Source of the DNA: Sphingomonas sp. TDK1
GTDB taxonomy: Bacteria > Pseudomonadota > Alphaproteobacteria > Sphingomonadales > Sphingomonadaceae
DNA length: 64,000 bases
Assembly: GCF_001650735.1 (NCBI RefSeq)
Contig: NZ_LXVY01000046.1
Span: forward strand, 106,727 to 170,726
Reading direction: 5' to 3'
The notes under the pieces were generated by a model. That model was not told where the DNA came from and did not search any database. It was given only the letters and a program-made list of their open reading frames with translations. Position 1 is the stretch's first letter; each line of letters starts with the position of its first letter. A program made the translations under genes and the position numbers. This document shows positions 52,452 through 61,929 of the stretch, one piece after another.

Positions 52452-53165
52452 ATGCCGGAGATCATGATGCGCGAATTCGACCTGTATTACTGGCCGGTGC
52501 CGTTCCGAGGGCAGTTCCTTCGAGCCATCCTTGCTTTTGCGGGGGCGCGCTGGACCGAACATGATGCGGACGAGATCGCGGCGCTGATGGAGCAAGACGC
52601 TAGCGACCAGCCGGTCGCCTTCATGGGGCCGCCGGTGCTTGTCGACCGGGAACGCGATGTCGCGCTGTCGCAAATGCCGGCAATTGCCATGTACCTGGGC
52701 GAGCGGCTGAACCTGCTGCCTCCCTCGGCGGAAGATCGAGCGCGCACTGCCAAGATCGCCAACGACGCCAATGACGTGATCGACGAACTCACGCTGGACG
52801 GCGGGCGCGAGATGTGGACGCAAGAGCGTTGGAACGCTTTCGTACCGCGATTGCAAAAGTGGATGCACATCTTTGAAGATATGGGTGCGCGAAGAGGCCT
52901 GACAGCGGCGAAAGGTTTCCTGCTCGGTACGCCGACGCCGGGCGTCGCGGATATCATCACGTCCATTCTGTGGACCACCATGGCAGATCACTTGCCGAAG
53001 ACAGCGGCGCTCTGCGAGGAGGCGGCCCCTGCCCTCTGGGGTCTAGCCGGCCGAATGCAGGAAACCCCGCAGCTTGCCACCCTTCGACAGAAGAGCGCCG
53101 CCGATTTCGGCGACACCTATTGCGGCGGCGAGATCGAGCATTCCCTGCACAAGGTGGCCGGCTGA
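52452..53165 (+). CDS. glutathione S-transferase-family protein
   Basis: A 237-residue GST-like protein: an N-terminal thioredoxin fold (FDLYYWPVPFRGQFLRAILA; the cis-Pro region PPVLVDRERDVALSQMPAIAMYL with the glutathione-binding S-Q-M) and a helical C-terminal domain. The usual catalytic Ser/Tyr/Cys near the first helix is not obvious (YYWPVPFRG), so activity and substrate are uncertain. ATG 52452 is used; in-frame ATGs at 52464 and 52467 are close alternatives. It stands alone between minus-strand genes. Confidence 0.75.
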   Translation: MPEIMMREFDLYYWPVPFRGQFLRAILAFAGARWTEHDADEIAALMEQDASDQPVAFMGPPVLVDRERDVALSQMPAIAMYLGERLNLLPPSAEDRARTAKIANDANDVIDELTLDGGREMWTQERWNAFVPRLQKWMHIFEDMGARRGLTAAKGFLLGTPTPGVADIITSILWTTMADHLPKTAALCEEAAPALWGLAGRMQETPQLATLRQKSAADFGDTYCGGEIEHSLHKVAG

Positions 53166-53288
53166 CCGCGCGATGATCGAAACCAAGGGCGCTTGATCCG
53201 CCGTACGCGGGTAATGCCCGATCTCGATAGGTCGCCCGTCGCGAGCATTCCGTTCCCCATTTCCGAGCGGGACGCACCGCGGCGACCA

Positions 53289-53789
53289 TCACTTAAGCGG
53301 CGTATACCTGCAGGTGAAACGAGGCACCGTTGCATCGTCTGCAGGTGCTAGATGGATGTACAGCCTGTCGCCCGCCAACCCGTCGAGGCAGAAGATGGCG
53401 TCCGCATCGTACAGATCGTCGCGGTGGGCATCCTTCCACCCCGGTACGGCGGCCAGTGCCCGAGCCTTTGCTTCTCTCGCCGACCCGGCGACCACGAACA
53501 TGTTCTTGTGACGTTCGGCGAAATCGACGCCGTCATAGCCCCCGAGATTGACGAACCACAGTTTCTCCCGCGCGCCAGGCCGCTCGGGACGCAGCAAGAT
53601 CGAATGGCCATCGGCCCGATCAATTTCCGCCCAGCAGTCGATATGCAGTGTGCCGGGCGTACCCCACCATTCGGCGCGCAACTGGTCATATGTGTCCTGG
53701 ATCGCGTTCGCGACGACGAACCTGATGTCATGGACCTCGATATGGGCAGAGGGATGCTCCCCGCCGACATAGATCGCGAACAGCTTCAT
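53289..53789 (-). CDS. DUF1543-family protein
   Basis: A 166-residue protein beginning MKLFAIYVGG, then HIEVHDIRFVVANAIQD and HIDCWAEIDRADGHSI, the recognisable core of DUF1543. Members are small cytoplasmic proteins of unknown function. ATG 53789 is the natural family start. It follows the flavoprotein gene by 26 bases on the same strand, so the two may share a transcript. Confidence 0.72.
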   Translation of the reverse strand: MKLFAIYVGGEHPSAHIEVHDIRFVVANAIQDTYDQLRAEWWGTPGTLHIDCWAEIDRADGHSILLRPERPGAREKLWFVNLGGYDGVDFAERHKNMFVVAGSAREAKARALAAVPGWKDAHRDDLYDADAIFCLDGLAGDRLYIHLAPADDATVPRFTCRYTPLK

Positions 53790-53815
53790 CGAGCCGCCTC
53801 CCAAACATTCATCCC

Positions 53816-55459
53816 TCAAGCCGCCGCTTCAAGCGAGGCGGCATCCGCCACTGCCGCAAGTTCCGTGCCCACGATCGTCCCGATCTCGTGGGAGCTGGTG
53901 ATGCCTTGTATGAAGGGGTGTCGCTGCAGCAGGAAAGGAATGCTGAGGCAGAAAAGCTGTGCCCGCGCCGGGTGCGTGCTCAACGGATGGAACTGCGCAT
54001 CCACGACGATGCCTTTGACGCCTGCGCCGTCGGCCTCAGCCGCGTCCTTGACCACGCCCTGCTTCAGAAGCGTCGAGAAGGGAAAGTCTTCCGCGCCGAG
54101 CGGGGCTTGGCCGGTGGCATCGATGAACGCCGGAAAATGTCGGCGCCGGCCCGCAATCGTTACGACCGCCCCCGGCACAGACTTCGTATCGATACTGCCC
54201 CCCTGCCCGAGCGCGACGACCTCCAGCCGGCCGGCGCGATGCAACGCCAGCATGCGTTCAATCGAGAGATGCGGCACGGTGGCGTAATCGTCGACGAAGA
54301 CGGGCTTCAGCGTAGTGTTGAAGCGATGCAGTGCTTCTTCGTCGAGATGCGGAGCAATCAGTCCAAATGTCTCATGCATCCGCAGGATCGCGTAGCGCCA
54401 CGGCACCGTATGGCAGCTTTCGAAATGGCTTCGTGCTTCGGCCAGGTTCGCTGCCGCCCAGTCAAAGGGATCCGCGGCCAGACGCTCGGCGAAATATCGG
54501 TCGCAGAAGGTTTCCAGTGTCACGGCAGAGAGACCGACAGCCTCGGCATACACGGGATCTGCAGCCGCAAGCTCGTCGCGGAACAGCGCGAACGCCCGAT
54601 CCAGCAAATCCTCGCCGCCCTGCTCGATCAGGGCCGAAATGGCTTCGGGGGTGCATATGGCCAGCGGTTCATAAGGTAGCGGGTGGTAGAAATCCGCCTC
54701 CGGCAACAACCCCTTCCGGGAAATCATCGTGATGGCGAAATCATCTGCGTCCGGGTCTATCCGGTAGCGCAGCGCCTCGCCTTCGGCCTGCTCGAACGCG
54801 CCATGCGTCGTCGCCATCGTGACCGCCGCGTCGATAGCGGTCAGCGAACTGCCGAGAATGCCGATCGAGGCCGGCGGGATACGTTGCAGCGCGGTGGCCG
54901 GCCACGGACTGAGGAAATAGCCGGGTTTGACCTCGGGCTCCTCCGGCCATTGGTGCCCGGTTGCCAGAACGACCTCATCGTGCGCGCGTTCAAAATTGGT
55001 GCCTCTGCGGGGCAGGAGCGAGAGGCAGATCCGATTGCTGTCGGCGCGGATATCCGTCACGCGAACACCGGTAACGACGTCCACCGCCATCCCCCGCCCT
55101 CTGGCAGTCGCGACGAGCCATTCAAACTGTTCCTGGAAATATGCGCCGAGCGCCACGCGCGGATAGAACGCATGCGGGTCAATCGCATCGGGATCAACGC
55201 CCAGGCGCAGGAGACGTCGTCTCGGCTGGCGTTCGAGCCACGCGCACAGCGTTTCCCGGATCGGCGGGATCTCGATACTGGCGATGTTCGAGAGCATCGC
55301 CGGATCGTTCCAGCCAGGTCGATAGGGCGTGCCGAGACCCGCCTGCGACTGGGCCTCGTAGATCGTTATGTCAGCGCCCCCGTGCATGGCCTCCAGCAGA
55401 GCATGCAACGTGTAGATCGTCGTCGGACCAGCACCGACAAAGGCAATGGATGGGCGCAT
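53816..55459 (-). CDS. FAD/NAD(P)-binding oxidoreductase-like protein
   Basis: A 547-residue flavoprotein of the FAD-NAD(P)-binding type (HpnW/YdhS-like). The dinucleotide site is AFVGAGPTTIYTLHAL at the N-terminus; a second Rossmann segment, IGILGSSLTAIDAAVTM, lies in the middle; and HDEVVLATGHQWPEEP resembles the ATG motif of flavin monooxygenases. The substrate is not known. It is the first gene of the short minus-strand unit with DUF1543 and lies 137 bases behind the cytochrome b561 gene. Confidence 0.75.
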   Translation of the reverse strand: MRPSIAFVGAGPTTIYTLHALLEAMHGGADITIYEAQSQAGLGTPYRPGWNDPAMLSNIASIEIPPIRETLCAWLERQPRRRLLRLGVDPDAIDPHAFYPRVALGAYFQEQFEWLVATARGRGMAVDVVTGVRVTDIRADSNRICLSLLPRRGTNFERAHDEVVLATGHQWPEEPEVKPGYFLSPWPATALQRIPPASIGILGSSLTAIDAAVTMATTHGAFEQAEGEALRYRIDPDADDFAITMISRKGLLPEADFYHPLPYEPLAICTPEAISALIEQGGEDLLDRAFALFRDELAAADPVYAEAVGLSAVTLETFCDRYFAERLAADPFDWAAANLAEARSHFESCHTVPWRYAILRMHETFGLIAPHLDEEALHRFNTTLKPVFVDDYATVPHLSIERMLALHRAGRLEVVALGQGGSIDTKSVPGAVVTIAGRRRHFPAFIDATGQAPLGAEDFPFSTLLKQGVVKDAAEADGAGVKGIVVDAQFHPLSTHPARAQLFCLSIPFLLQRHPFIQGITSSHEIGTIVGTELAAVADAASLEAAA

Positions 55460-55596
55460 CGGGTCTGAAAGCTCGACGAGACTCCTTGTGCCATGCCCTT
55501 TGGTGCATGCCTGTCGTGCAGGCCCCAGCCCCCCAGCGAAGCCGCAGCCGCGTTACGCGCCGCTGAACGGGGGCTGCCAAAGAGAACCGAGTAACG

Positions 55597-56145
55597 TCAG
55601 AGCATTCGTGGCAGCACGTCGGTCTCGCGCCCGCGATCAAAGAACCGATGCTTGATGACGCCAAGGATGTGGAGGGCAGCCAATGCAAGCAGCGTGTATG
55701 CGAGCGTCTTGTGCGCCAACGCGAACACCGCAAAAGCACGATCGTTCTTCGGCAGCATTTCGGGCAGCTCGTGTCCGAAAAAAGGTATGCCGTCGCTTTG
55801 CGTGAAACTGCTGGACATCGCATACCCCATCAAAGGGACGATGATCGCGAGCGCCAGCAACGCGTAATGGACGCCGCCTGATAGCGCCCTCTCCCATTTA
55901 GAAAGCCCCGCAGGATGGGGCGGCAGGGCGGAACGAAGGCGGACGACCAGCGCGACAGTGCCGACCACGAACGCCAGGACGCCGAACTCCTTGTGGATCG
56001 GGTACATCCACGCGAACTTCGCAGGCATGGTGTCGGGGAGGCTGGTCATCGTCCAGCCCAGCGCGACCAATGCCAGAAGAAGCGCTGCGCGCGCCCAGTG
56101 GAGCAGCCGCATCAGCAACGGATACCGCGAGTTTGCGTGCGTCAT
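55597..56145 (-). CDS. cytochrome b561-family membrane protein
   Basis: A 182-residue four-helix membrane protein with histidines placed as haem b ligands: H16 in LLHWARA, H51 in YPIHKEFG, H93 in GGVHYALL, and H145 and H159 in the last helices. This is the bacterial CybB-type diheme cytochrome, a quinol-linked electron carrier often used to detoxify superoxide. It begins 13 bases after the RND outer-membrane gene stop, so it is probably the last gene of the efflux operon. Confidence 0.85.
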   Translation of the reverse strand: MTHANSRYPLLMRLLHWARAALLLALVALGWTMTSLPDTMPAKFAWMYPIHKEFGVLAFVVGTVALVVRLRSALPPHPAGLSKWERALSGGVHYALLALAIIVPLMGYAMSSSFTQSDGIPFFGHELPEMLPKNDRAFAVFALAHKTLAYTLLALAALHILGVIKHRFFDRGRETDVLPRML

Positions 56146-56158
56146 CGTGTTCCTTTCC

Positions 56159-57559
56159 TCAAATGTCGCCGCCCAGCGCGCGGTAGAGCGCCGCGGCGGC
56201 GATCAGTTGATCTCGTCGTGCCAGGAGCGCGGCCTGTCGCGCCGTGTAGGAGGTCCGCTGCGCATCGAGCAATTCCAGGCGACTGGTCTGTCCCGCGGCG
56301 TAGGCCATGGCGGCCAGCGCGGTCCGGCGCTCGGCTGCGGCCACCGCGGCGCGCTGTTCGGTAACCTGCGCCGTATAGGTAGCCTGCGCGGCCATCCCGT
56401 CGGCGACCTCGCGGAACCCCGTCTGGATCGCCTTTTCATAGCTGGCGACCGCGCTCGACGTTCGCAGCCTCGCAAGGTCGAGATTGCCGCGCAGTTCGCC
56501 CCCGCGGAAGATCGGCACGCTGACAGCCGGAGCATAGGACCAGCTGCGGTTGGCGCCGCGGAACAGGTTGTCCAACGCCAGGCTGGCGAATCCGAACGCA
56601 CCCGTCAGCGAGACGCGCGGGAAGAAGGCGGCACGTGCAGCGCCGATATCGGCATTGGCCGCGCGCAGCTCATGCTCCGCCTGGGCAATATCCGGGCGCC
56701 GTGCCAGCAGGTCCGAGGGCGCGCCCGCCGCCAGCCCGGTGCGGACCGGCTGATCGAGGAGCGACAGCGCGGGCGGCAGATCGGCGGGCAGCGGTGCGCC
56801 CACCGCAAGCGTCAGCGCGTTCGTCGACTGCACCCGTTCGCGCTCGCGCTGGGCGAGATCGGCCTGCGCCTGCCGGACCAGCCCCTCTGCCTGGGCGATA
56901 TCGAGGCCGCTCGCCTGCCCCGCCGCCCGGCGCTGACGCGCAATGTCCAGCGATGCCTTCCAGTCCTCCAGCGTCGCGCGCGCCAAGGCCCATTGCTCCT
57001 CGGCTAGCCGCTCGTTCCAATAGGCGTCGGCCACCGCACCGATTACCGACAGCCGCACCGCTCGGCGCGCCTCGACCGAGGCGAGCCAGCGCTGGAGCGC
57101 CGCCGCGTTCATCGCGTGCAGCCGCCCGAACAGATCGATTTCGAAGCTGGTTAGCGCCGCCTGCGCGGAAATCTGGCCGAATTCAAACCCAGTGGCACCG
57201 CTGCCCGGCGCCAAGCCGACACCGGCGCCGGCAACCGACGCGGGCTGGCGCTGGCGGGTATAGCTTCCGTCGACGTTGACCGCAGGGAGGGCCTGCGCGC
57301 GCTGCACCCGCAGCTGCGCATGGATCGACTCTGCGCTGAGCGCGGCGATGCGCAGGTCGCGGTTGCTTTCGAGCGATAGCGCAATCAGCCGTTGCAGACG
57401 CGGATCGCCGAACATGCCCCGCCATTCGGGCAGCGCCTCCGTACCGTCGGCCACCGGATAGGCATCGGCGATGGGTGGAGTCGGCAAGGTGAGCGTCGGC
57501 GTCATCGAGCAGCCGGTCGTCGCCAGCAGCAGCACGAGCGAAAGATGGCGCATCCTCAT
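56159..57559 (-). CDS. NodT/OprM-family RND outer-membrane lipoprotein
   Basis: A 466-residue outer-membrane channel: lipoprotein signal with lipobox TTGC (Cys at about 17), then PEWRGMFGDPRLQRLIALSL, FEIDLFGRLHAMNAAAL and RRPDIAQAEHELRAANADIG, the family hallmarks. It completes the tripartite pump with the RND transporter and adaptor encoded just upstream; its start overlaps the RND stop by 4 bases (57556-57559). Confidence 0.9.
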   Translation of the reverse strand: MRMRHLSLVLLLATTGCSMTPTLTLPTPPIADAYPVADGTEALPEWRGMFGDPRLQRLIALSLESNRDLRIAALSAESIHAQLRVQRAQALPAVNVDGSYTRQRQPASVAGAGVGLAPGSGATGFEFGQISAQAALTSFEIDLFGRLHAMNAAALQRWLASVEARRAVRLSVIGAVADAYWNERLAEEQWALARATLEDWKASLDIARQRRAAGQASGLDIAQAEGLVRQAQADLAQRERERVQSTNALTLAVGAPLPADLPPALSLLDQPVRTGLAAGAPSDLLARRPDIAQAEHELRAANADIGAARAAFFPRVSLTGAFGFASLALDNLFRGANRSWSYAPAVSVPIFRGGELRGNLDLARLRTSSAVASYEKAIQTGFREVADGMAAQATYTAQVTEQRAAVAAAERRTALAAMAYAAGQTSRLELLDAQRTSYTARQAALLARRDQLIAAAALYRALGGDI

Positions 57560-60500
57560 GCCTCCTTATCCTTGCGACGGCCCTGCCAGCGTTCCGCCAG
57601 CCCCACTACCACCACGAAGAACACCGGCACGAACAACAGCGCGAGCACGGTGCCTGTAATCATGCCGCCGAACACGCCGGTGCCGATTGCCTGCTGGGTT
57701 TCGGCACTAGCCCCGTGCGCCAGCATCAGCGGCAGCACGCCGAGGGTGAAGGCCAGGCTCGTCATCACGATCGGCCGCAGGCGCACTCGTGCCGCGGCGA
57801 TAGCGGCCTCGATGAGGCTGCTGCCGCTCGCGCGATACTGTTTGGCGAATTCGACGATCAGGATCGCATTCTTGGCGCTCAGCCCGATAATCGTGATCAG
57901 CCCCACCTTGAAGAAGATGTCGTTGGTCAGCCCGCGCATCACCACCGCGGAAACCGCGCCGATCAGTCCCAGTGGCACCACCAGCATCACCGCCATGGGT
58001 ATCGACCAGCTTTCATACAGCGCGGCCAGCACCAGGAAGACGACCAGCATCGATAGCAGGATCAGCGTCGGCGCCTGCGCACCCGCCTCACGCTCTTGAA
58101 GCGACTGGCCGGTCCATTCGATCGCGAAGCCGGGCGGCAGCTGCGCTGCCAGCCGCGCCATCTCGCGCATCGCGTCGCCGCTCGAGGTTCCCGGCGCGGC
58201 GGTACCGGTGATGCTCACGGAGGGGTAGCCGTTATAAGTAGCAAGCTGGAGCGGGCTGGTGGTCCATATCGGCGTGACCAGCTCGGCGAGCGCGACCGTC
58301 CTGCCCTCGGTACCGCGCACGCGCAGCCGCAGCACGTCGTCCACGGTCATGCGGTCCTTGGCATCGGCTTGCACGATAACCTGCTGCAGGTGCCCCTTAT
58401 TAGGGAAATCGTTGACATAGCTGCTACCGAGCGCGGTACCGATCATGTCGGTGATCGCGCTGAACGACACACCCAGCGCGCGCGCCTTGGCGCGGTCGAT
58501 GTCGAGCCGTACGCTGGCACCGGCAGGCAGCCCCTCGGCATAGACGCCCTCAAGCTTCGCGCTACGCGCGGCGGCGGCGATCAGCGCATCCCGCGCGGCG
58601 AACAGCGCCTGCCGTCCCTTGCCCGCGCGATCCTCCAGCCGCAGCGCGAAACCCGACGAGGTGCCAAGTTCGTCGATCGCCGGCGGCAACATGCTCATTA
58701 CCTGGCCTTCATGCACCGTCTTCTGCATCGCCGCATCCGCGGCGGCGGCTTCCGTACGCACGTCGGTGCCGCCGCGGTGGCCCCAATCCTTGAGGATGGT
58801 GTAGATCATCGCCGCATTGGGACCTGACCCTGAGAAACCGAAGCCCAGGATCGCCTCCGTGCGCTCGACGCCCGGCCGCCCGGCCATGTGACGCTCGAAC
58901 GCCTGCACGGCCTCCCGGGTGCGGGCGGCAGTGGCATTGGCGGGGAGCTGGAAACTGGTCATGAAATAACCTTGGTCCTCCTCCGGGAGAAAGGACGAGG
59001 GCAGCTGGGTGAAGGCCAGACCGAGCAGGCCGAGAAGCACGCCGAACACCAGCATCATCCGCAGCGAACGCTTCAGCAGCGCCCGCACCCAGCCCTGATA
59101 GCGTCGGGTGGCAGACTCGAACTGGCGATCGAACCAGGCGAAGAAGCGGTTCTTGCGCGGTTCGTCCTCCAGCGGCTTGAGCAGCGTGGCGCACAGTGCC
59201 GGAGTCAGCGTGAGGGCCAGGAAGGCGGAGAGCAGGATCGATACCGCCATGGCCATCGAGAACTGGCGATAGATGGTGCCCACCGACCCTGCAGCGAACG
59301 CCATGGGTACGAATACCGCCGAAAGCACCAGCGTGATGCCGATCACCGCCGGCGTGATCTCATGCATTGCCTTTCGCGTGGCCTCTCGGGGCCCGAGGTG
59401 CTCCTCGTGCATCAACCGCTCGACATTCTCGACGACGACGATCGCGTCGTCGACGATGATGCCGATCGCCAGCACCATGCCGAACATGGTCAGCACGTTG
59501 ATCGAAAAGCCCGTCGCGAGCATCACCGCGATCGTGCCGAGCAGCGCGATCGGTGCGACGATCGCCGGGATCAGCGTGTAGCGCACCTTCTGGAGAAACA
59601 GATACATCACCAGAAAGACGAGCAGCATCGCCTCGGCCAGCGTCTGCAGCACCTTCTCGATCGAGATGCGTACGAATGGCGCCGTGTCGAAACCTACCGA
59701 CCAGCTCATCCCCGCCGGCAGCGCGTGCGCAAGCTCGTCCATGCGCGCGCGCACCGCCTGCGAGGTAGCGACGGCATTGGCGCCGGGGCTGAGCTGAATC
59801 GCAGCGGAAGCGGCAACCTTACCGTTCTCTCGGGTGGCGTTGCCGAAGCTCTGTGCGCCCAGCTCGATCCGGGCGACCTTGTCGAGCGTGACGCTCGATC
59901 CGTCGATATTCGCCTTCAGGATGACGCCGGCGAAATCCTCAATGGTCTTGAGCTGGCCGTCGGCGGTAAGCGGTACCAGCACGCGCTGCCCCTGCGCCGT
60001 CGGCTCTGCGCCGAGCGTACCGGGCGCGATCTGGACGTTCTGCTCGGTGATCGCTGCGGTGACGTCGCTGCTCGTCAGGCCGAAGCCGGCGAGCTTGGCC
60101 GGATCGATCCAGATCCGCATGGCCCGCTCGGCGGAGAAATTCTGGACGCGGCCAACGCCGGGCAGGCGCTTGAGCTCGTCGACGATGTTGCGCGTCATAT
60201 AGTCGGACAGCGCAACCTCATCCTGCGGCCCGTCGGACATCAAGCTGACGATCATCAGGAAGCCGGAACTCGCGGATTCGACGGTCACGCCAGTCTGCCG
60301 AACCACTTGCGGCAGTCGCGGCTCGATTGCCTTCAGCCGGTTCTGGACGTCGACCTGCGCCATTTCCGGGTTGGTGCCGGGACGGAAGGTGGCGGTGATC
60401 GTGGCGGAACCGGAGCTGTCGGCGGAGCTCTCGAAATAGAGCAGGTTCTTCACGCTCGAAAGCTCGCGCTGGATCAGCGAGACGACGCTGTCGTTCAGCG

Positions 60501-60666
60501 TCTGCGGGGTGGCGCCGGGATAGCTGGCATAGATGCTGACGGTCGGCGGTGCGACGCTGGGGAAACGCGCGACCGGCAGTTGCGGAATGGCCAGCACGCC
60601 CGCCAGCACGATCGCGATGGCGATGACCCAGGCGAAGACGGGGCGGTCGATGAAGAATTGCGGCAT
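57556..60666 (-). CDS. RND multidrug efflux transporter (HAE1/AcrB type)
   Basis: A 1036-residue inner-membrane pump with 12 helices and two large periplasmic loops. The proton-relay residues are present: the Asp pair in GIIVDDAIVVVENVERLM (near 405) and the Lys in GLSAKNAILIVEFAKQ (near 935). The N-terminus (MPQFFIDRPVFAWVIAIAIV) is typical of HAE1 pumps. It expels hydrophobic compounds with its adaptor and channel. Divergent AdeRS-like genes are probably its regulators. Confidence 0.95.
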   Translation of the reverse strand: MPQFFIDRPVFAWVIAIAIVLAGVLAIPQLPVARFPSVAPPTVSIYASYPGATPQTLNDSVVSLIQRELSSVKNLLYFESSADSSGSATITATFRPGTNPEMAQVDVQNRLKAIEPRLPQVVRQTGVTVESASSGFLMIVSLMSDGPQDEVALSDYMTRNIVDELKRLPGVGRVQNFSAERAMRIWIDPAKLAGFGLTSSDVTAAITEQNVQIAPGTLGAEPTAQGQRVLVPLTADGQLKTIEDFAGVILKANIDGSSVTLDKVARIELGAQSFGNATRENGKVAASAAIQLSPGANAVATSQAVRARMDELAHALPAGMSWSVGFDTAPFVRISIEKVLQTLAEAMLLVFLVMYLFLQKVRYTLIPAIVAPIALLGTIAVMLATGFSINVLTMFGMVLAIGIIVDDAIVVVENVERLMHEEHLGPREATRKAMHEITPAVIGITLVLSAVFVPMAFAAGSVGTIYRQFSMAMAVSILLSAFLALTLTPALCATLLKPLEDEPRKNRFFAWFDRQFESATRRYQGWVRALLKRSLRMMLVFGVLLGLLGLAFTQLPSSFLPEEDQGYFMTSFQLPANATAARTREAVQAFERHMAGRPGVERTEAILGFGFSGSGPNAAMIYTILKDWGHRGGTDVRTEAAAADAAMQKTVHEGQVMSMLPPAIDELGTSSGFALRLEDRAGKGRQALFAARDALIAAAARSAKLEGVYAEGLPAGASVRLDIDRAKARALGVSFSAITDMIGTALGSSYVNDFPNKGHLQQVIVQADAKDRMTVDDVLRLRVRGTEGRTVALAELVTPIWTTSPLQLATYNGYPSVSITGTAAPGTSSGDAMREMARLAAQLPPGFAIEWTGQSLQEREAGAQAPTLILLSMLVVFLVLAALYESWSIPMAVMLVVPLGLIGAVSAVVMRGLTNDIFFKVGLITIIGLSAKNAILIVEFAKQYRASGSSLIEAAIAAARVRLRPIVMTSLAFTLGVLPLMLAHGASAETQQAIGTGVFGGMITGTVLALLFVPVFFVVVVGLAERWQGRRKDKEA

Positions 60667-60676
60667 GGTTCCGTCC

Positions 60677-61801
60677 TCAGCCTGCGCCGCGATCGCGCCA
60701 GGGGATCTGCTTCACCGGGGTGTTTGGCTGCACACGGTCCTGCCCCTCGACGATCACCACCTCACCCGCGCGAAGCCCGGACAGCACGAGGTACCGGCCG
60801 CCGACCATCGACCCCAGCTGCACGCGCCGCAGATGCACGCGGTCCTGCGAATCCACCACCGCCAGCTGCGCCGCTCCGTCATCGGCACGGATGACGGCCT
60901 GTTGCGGCACTGTCAGCCCGGCAGGCATGGGCGCGCGCGGCAAGCGGGCGCGGACAAACATGCCCGGTAGCAGGCGCTCGCCCGGATTGGCGACCTCGAC
61001 CCGGACCAGCGCATCGCCGGTGGCCGGATCGACGGCAACACCGGAAAACAGGATGCGACCCCGGATCGGATGCGTCGCACCCGATGCCAGTATGATCTCG
61101 ACGGGCCCCGCCGCGCCGCCGGCAGCACGCAGCGCGGCATAGCGTTCGGCCGTCTGGCGAACGTCGACATAGACCCTGTCGATCTGCTGCACCGTTGCGA
61201 GCGGCGTCGCGTCTCCCGCAGTCGCCAGCGCGCCTTCGGTAAGGTTGGCAGCGCCTATCCGGCCGGCGATGGGCGCGGTCACCCGGGCGAAGCCGAGGTC
61301 GACCTGGCGACGGCGCAGCGTGGCACGCGCTTCAGCCAACTCGGCGGCGGCCTGGTTCCGTGCGGCGACGGCATCGTCATAGCTCTGACGGCTGATCGCA
61401 TCGGCAGCGACCAGCGGCTTCAGCCGTTCAGCCTGGGTCCGCGCGCGGTCATAGGCGGCCGTGGCCTTCTGCACAGTTGCGCGTGCCATATCGGCATCGG
61501 CGCGGAACGGCGCCGGGCTGATCTCGAACAGCACCTGTCCCGCCCGCACCGTCGAGCCCTGCTCGAACAGGCGGCGCTGCAGGATCCCGCCGATCTGCGG
61601 CCGGATCTCGGCCGTGCGGAACGCGACGACACGGCCCGGCAGCTCGTCGCTCGCCACCACGGGCCTCGCCATGATTCGCAGCGTAAGCACCTCCACCTCC
61701 TGCGTCGGCGGAAGTGGTGCGGTGTCGGCAGCGCAGGCGCCCAGCGCGCCGGCAGCCGCCAGCACGACCGGCAGGGTTCGGTAAAGCGTTCGAGCCATCA
61801 T
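60677..61801 (-). CDS. RND efflux periplasmic adaptor (AcrA/MexA type), lipoprotein
   Basis: A 374-residue membrane fusion lipoprotein: signal with lipobox LGAC, then the lipoyl domain (VAFRTAEIRPQIGGILQRRL), a coiled coil (about 100-165), second lipoyl half (RVTAPIAGRIGAANLTEGAL) and barrel (LPGMFVRARL). The conserved EVRPQV-type segment reads EIRPQI. ATG 61801 with GGATAGG upstream is chosen; an in-frame ATG at 61843 would add 14 residues before the signal. First gene of the RND operon. Confidence 0.9.
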   Translation of the reverse strand: MMARTLYRTLPVVLAAAGALGACAADTAPLPPTQEVEVLTLRIMARPVVASDELPGRVVAFRTAEIRPQIGGILQRRLFEQGSTVRAGQVLFEISPAPFRADADMARATVQKATAAYDRARTQAERLKPLVAADAISRQSYDDAVAARNQAAAELAEARATLRRRQVDLGFARVTAPIAGRIGAANLTEGALATAGDATPLATVQQIDRVYVDVRQTAERYAALRAAGGAAGPVEIILASGATHPIRGRILFSGVAVDPATGDALVRVEVANPGERLLPGMFVRARLPRAPMPAGLTVPQQAVIRADDGAAQLAVVDSQDRVHLRRVQLGSMVGGRYLVLSGLRAGEVVIVEGQDRVQPNTPVKQIPWRDRGAG

Positions 61802-61845
61802 GCCGGCGCCTATCCGCGCGTTCGGTTGCGTCTCTGTCGACATTG

Positions 61846-61865
61846 TGTGGAGAGTTTGTGGAGAC
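61846..61865. promoter_or_regulatory. direct repeats in the shared RND/AdeRS promoter region
   Basis: TGTGGAGAG (61846-61854) and TGTGGAGAC (61857-61865): two head-to-tail copies 11 bp apart, one helical turn. This spacing is typical of OmpR-family regulator sites. AdeR of Acinetobacter also binds direct repeats between adeRS and adeABC. Confidence 0.5.
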
Positions 61866-61929
61866 GCACTGGCGGCGCTTCCGTTTTGGCTGATAGGGAT
61901 CGCATCATGCCTGTCGGAGCCTGCCCCGA

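Noticed and set aside
58888..60894. 668-codon plus-strand frame opposite the RND transporter
   Set aside because: The RND pump on the minus strand has complete family motifs; this frame is a shadow.
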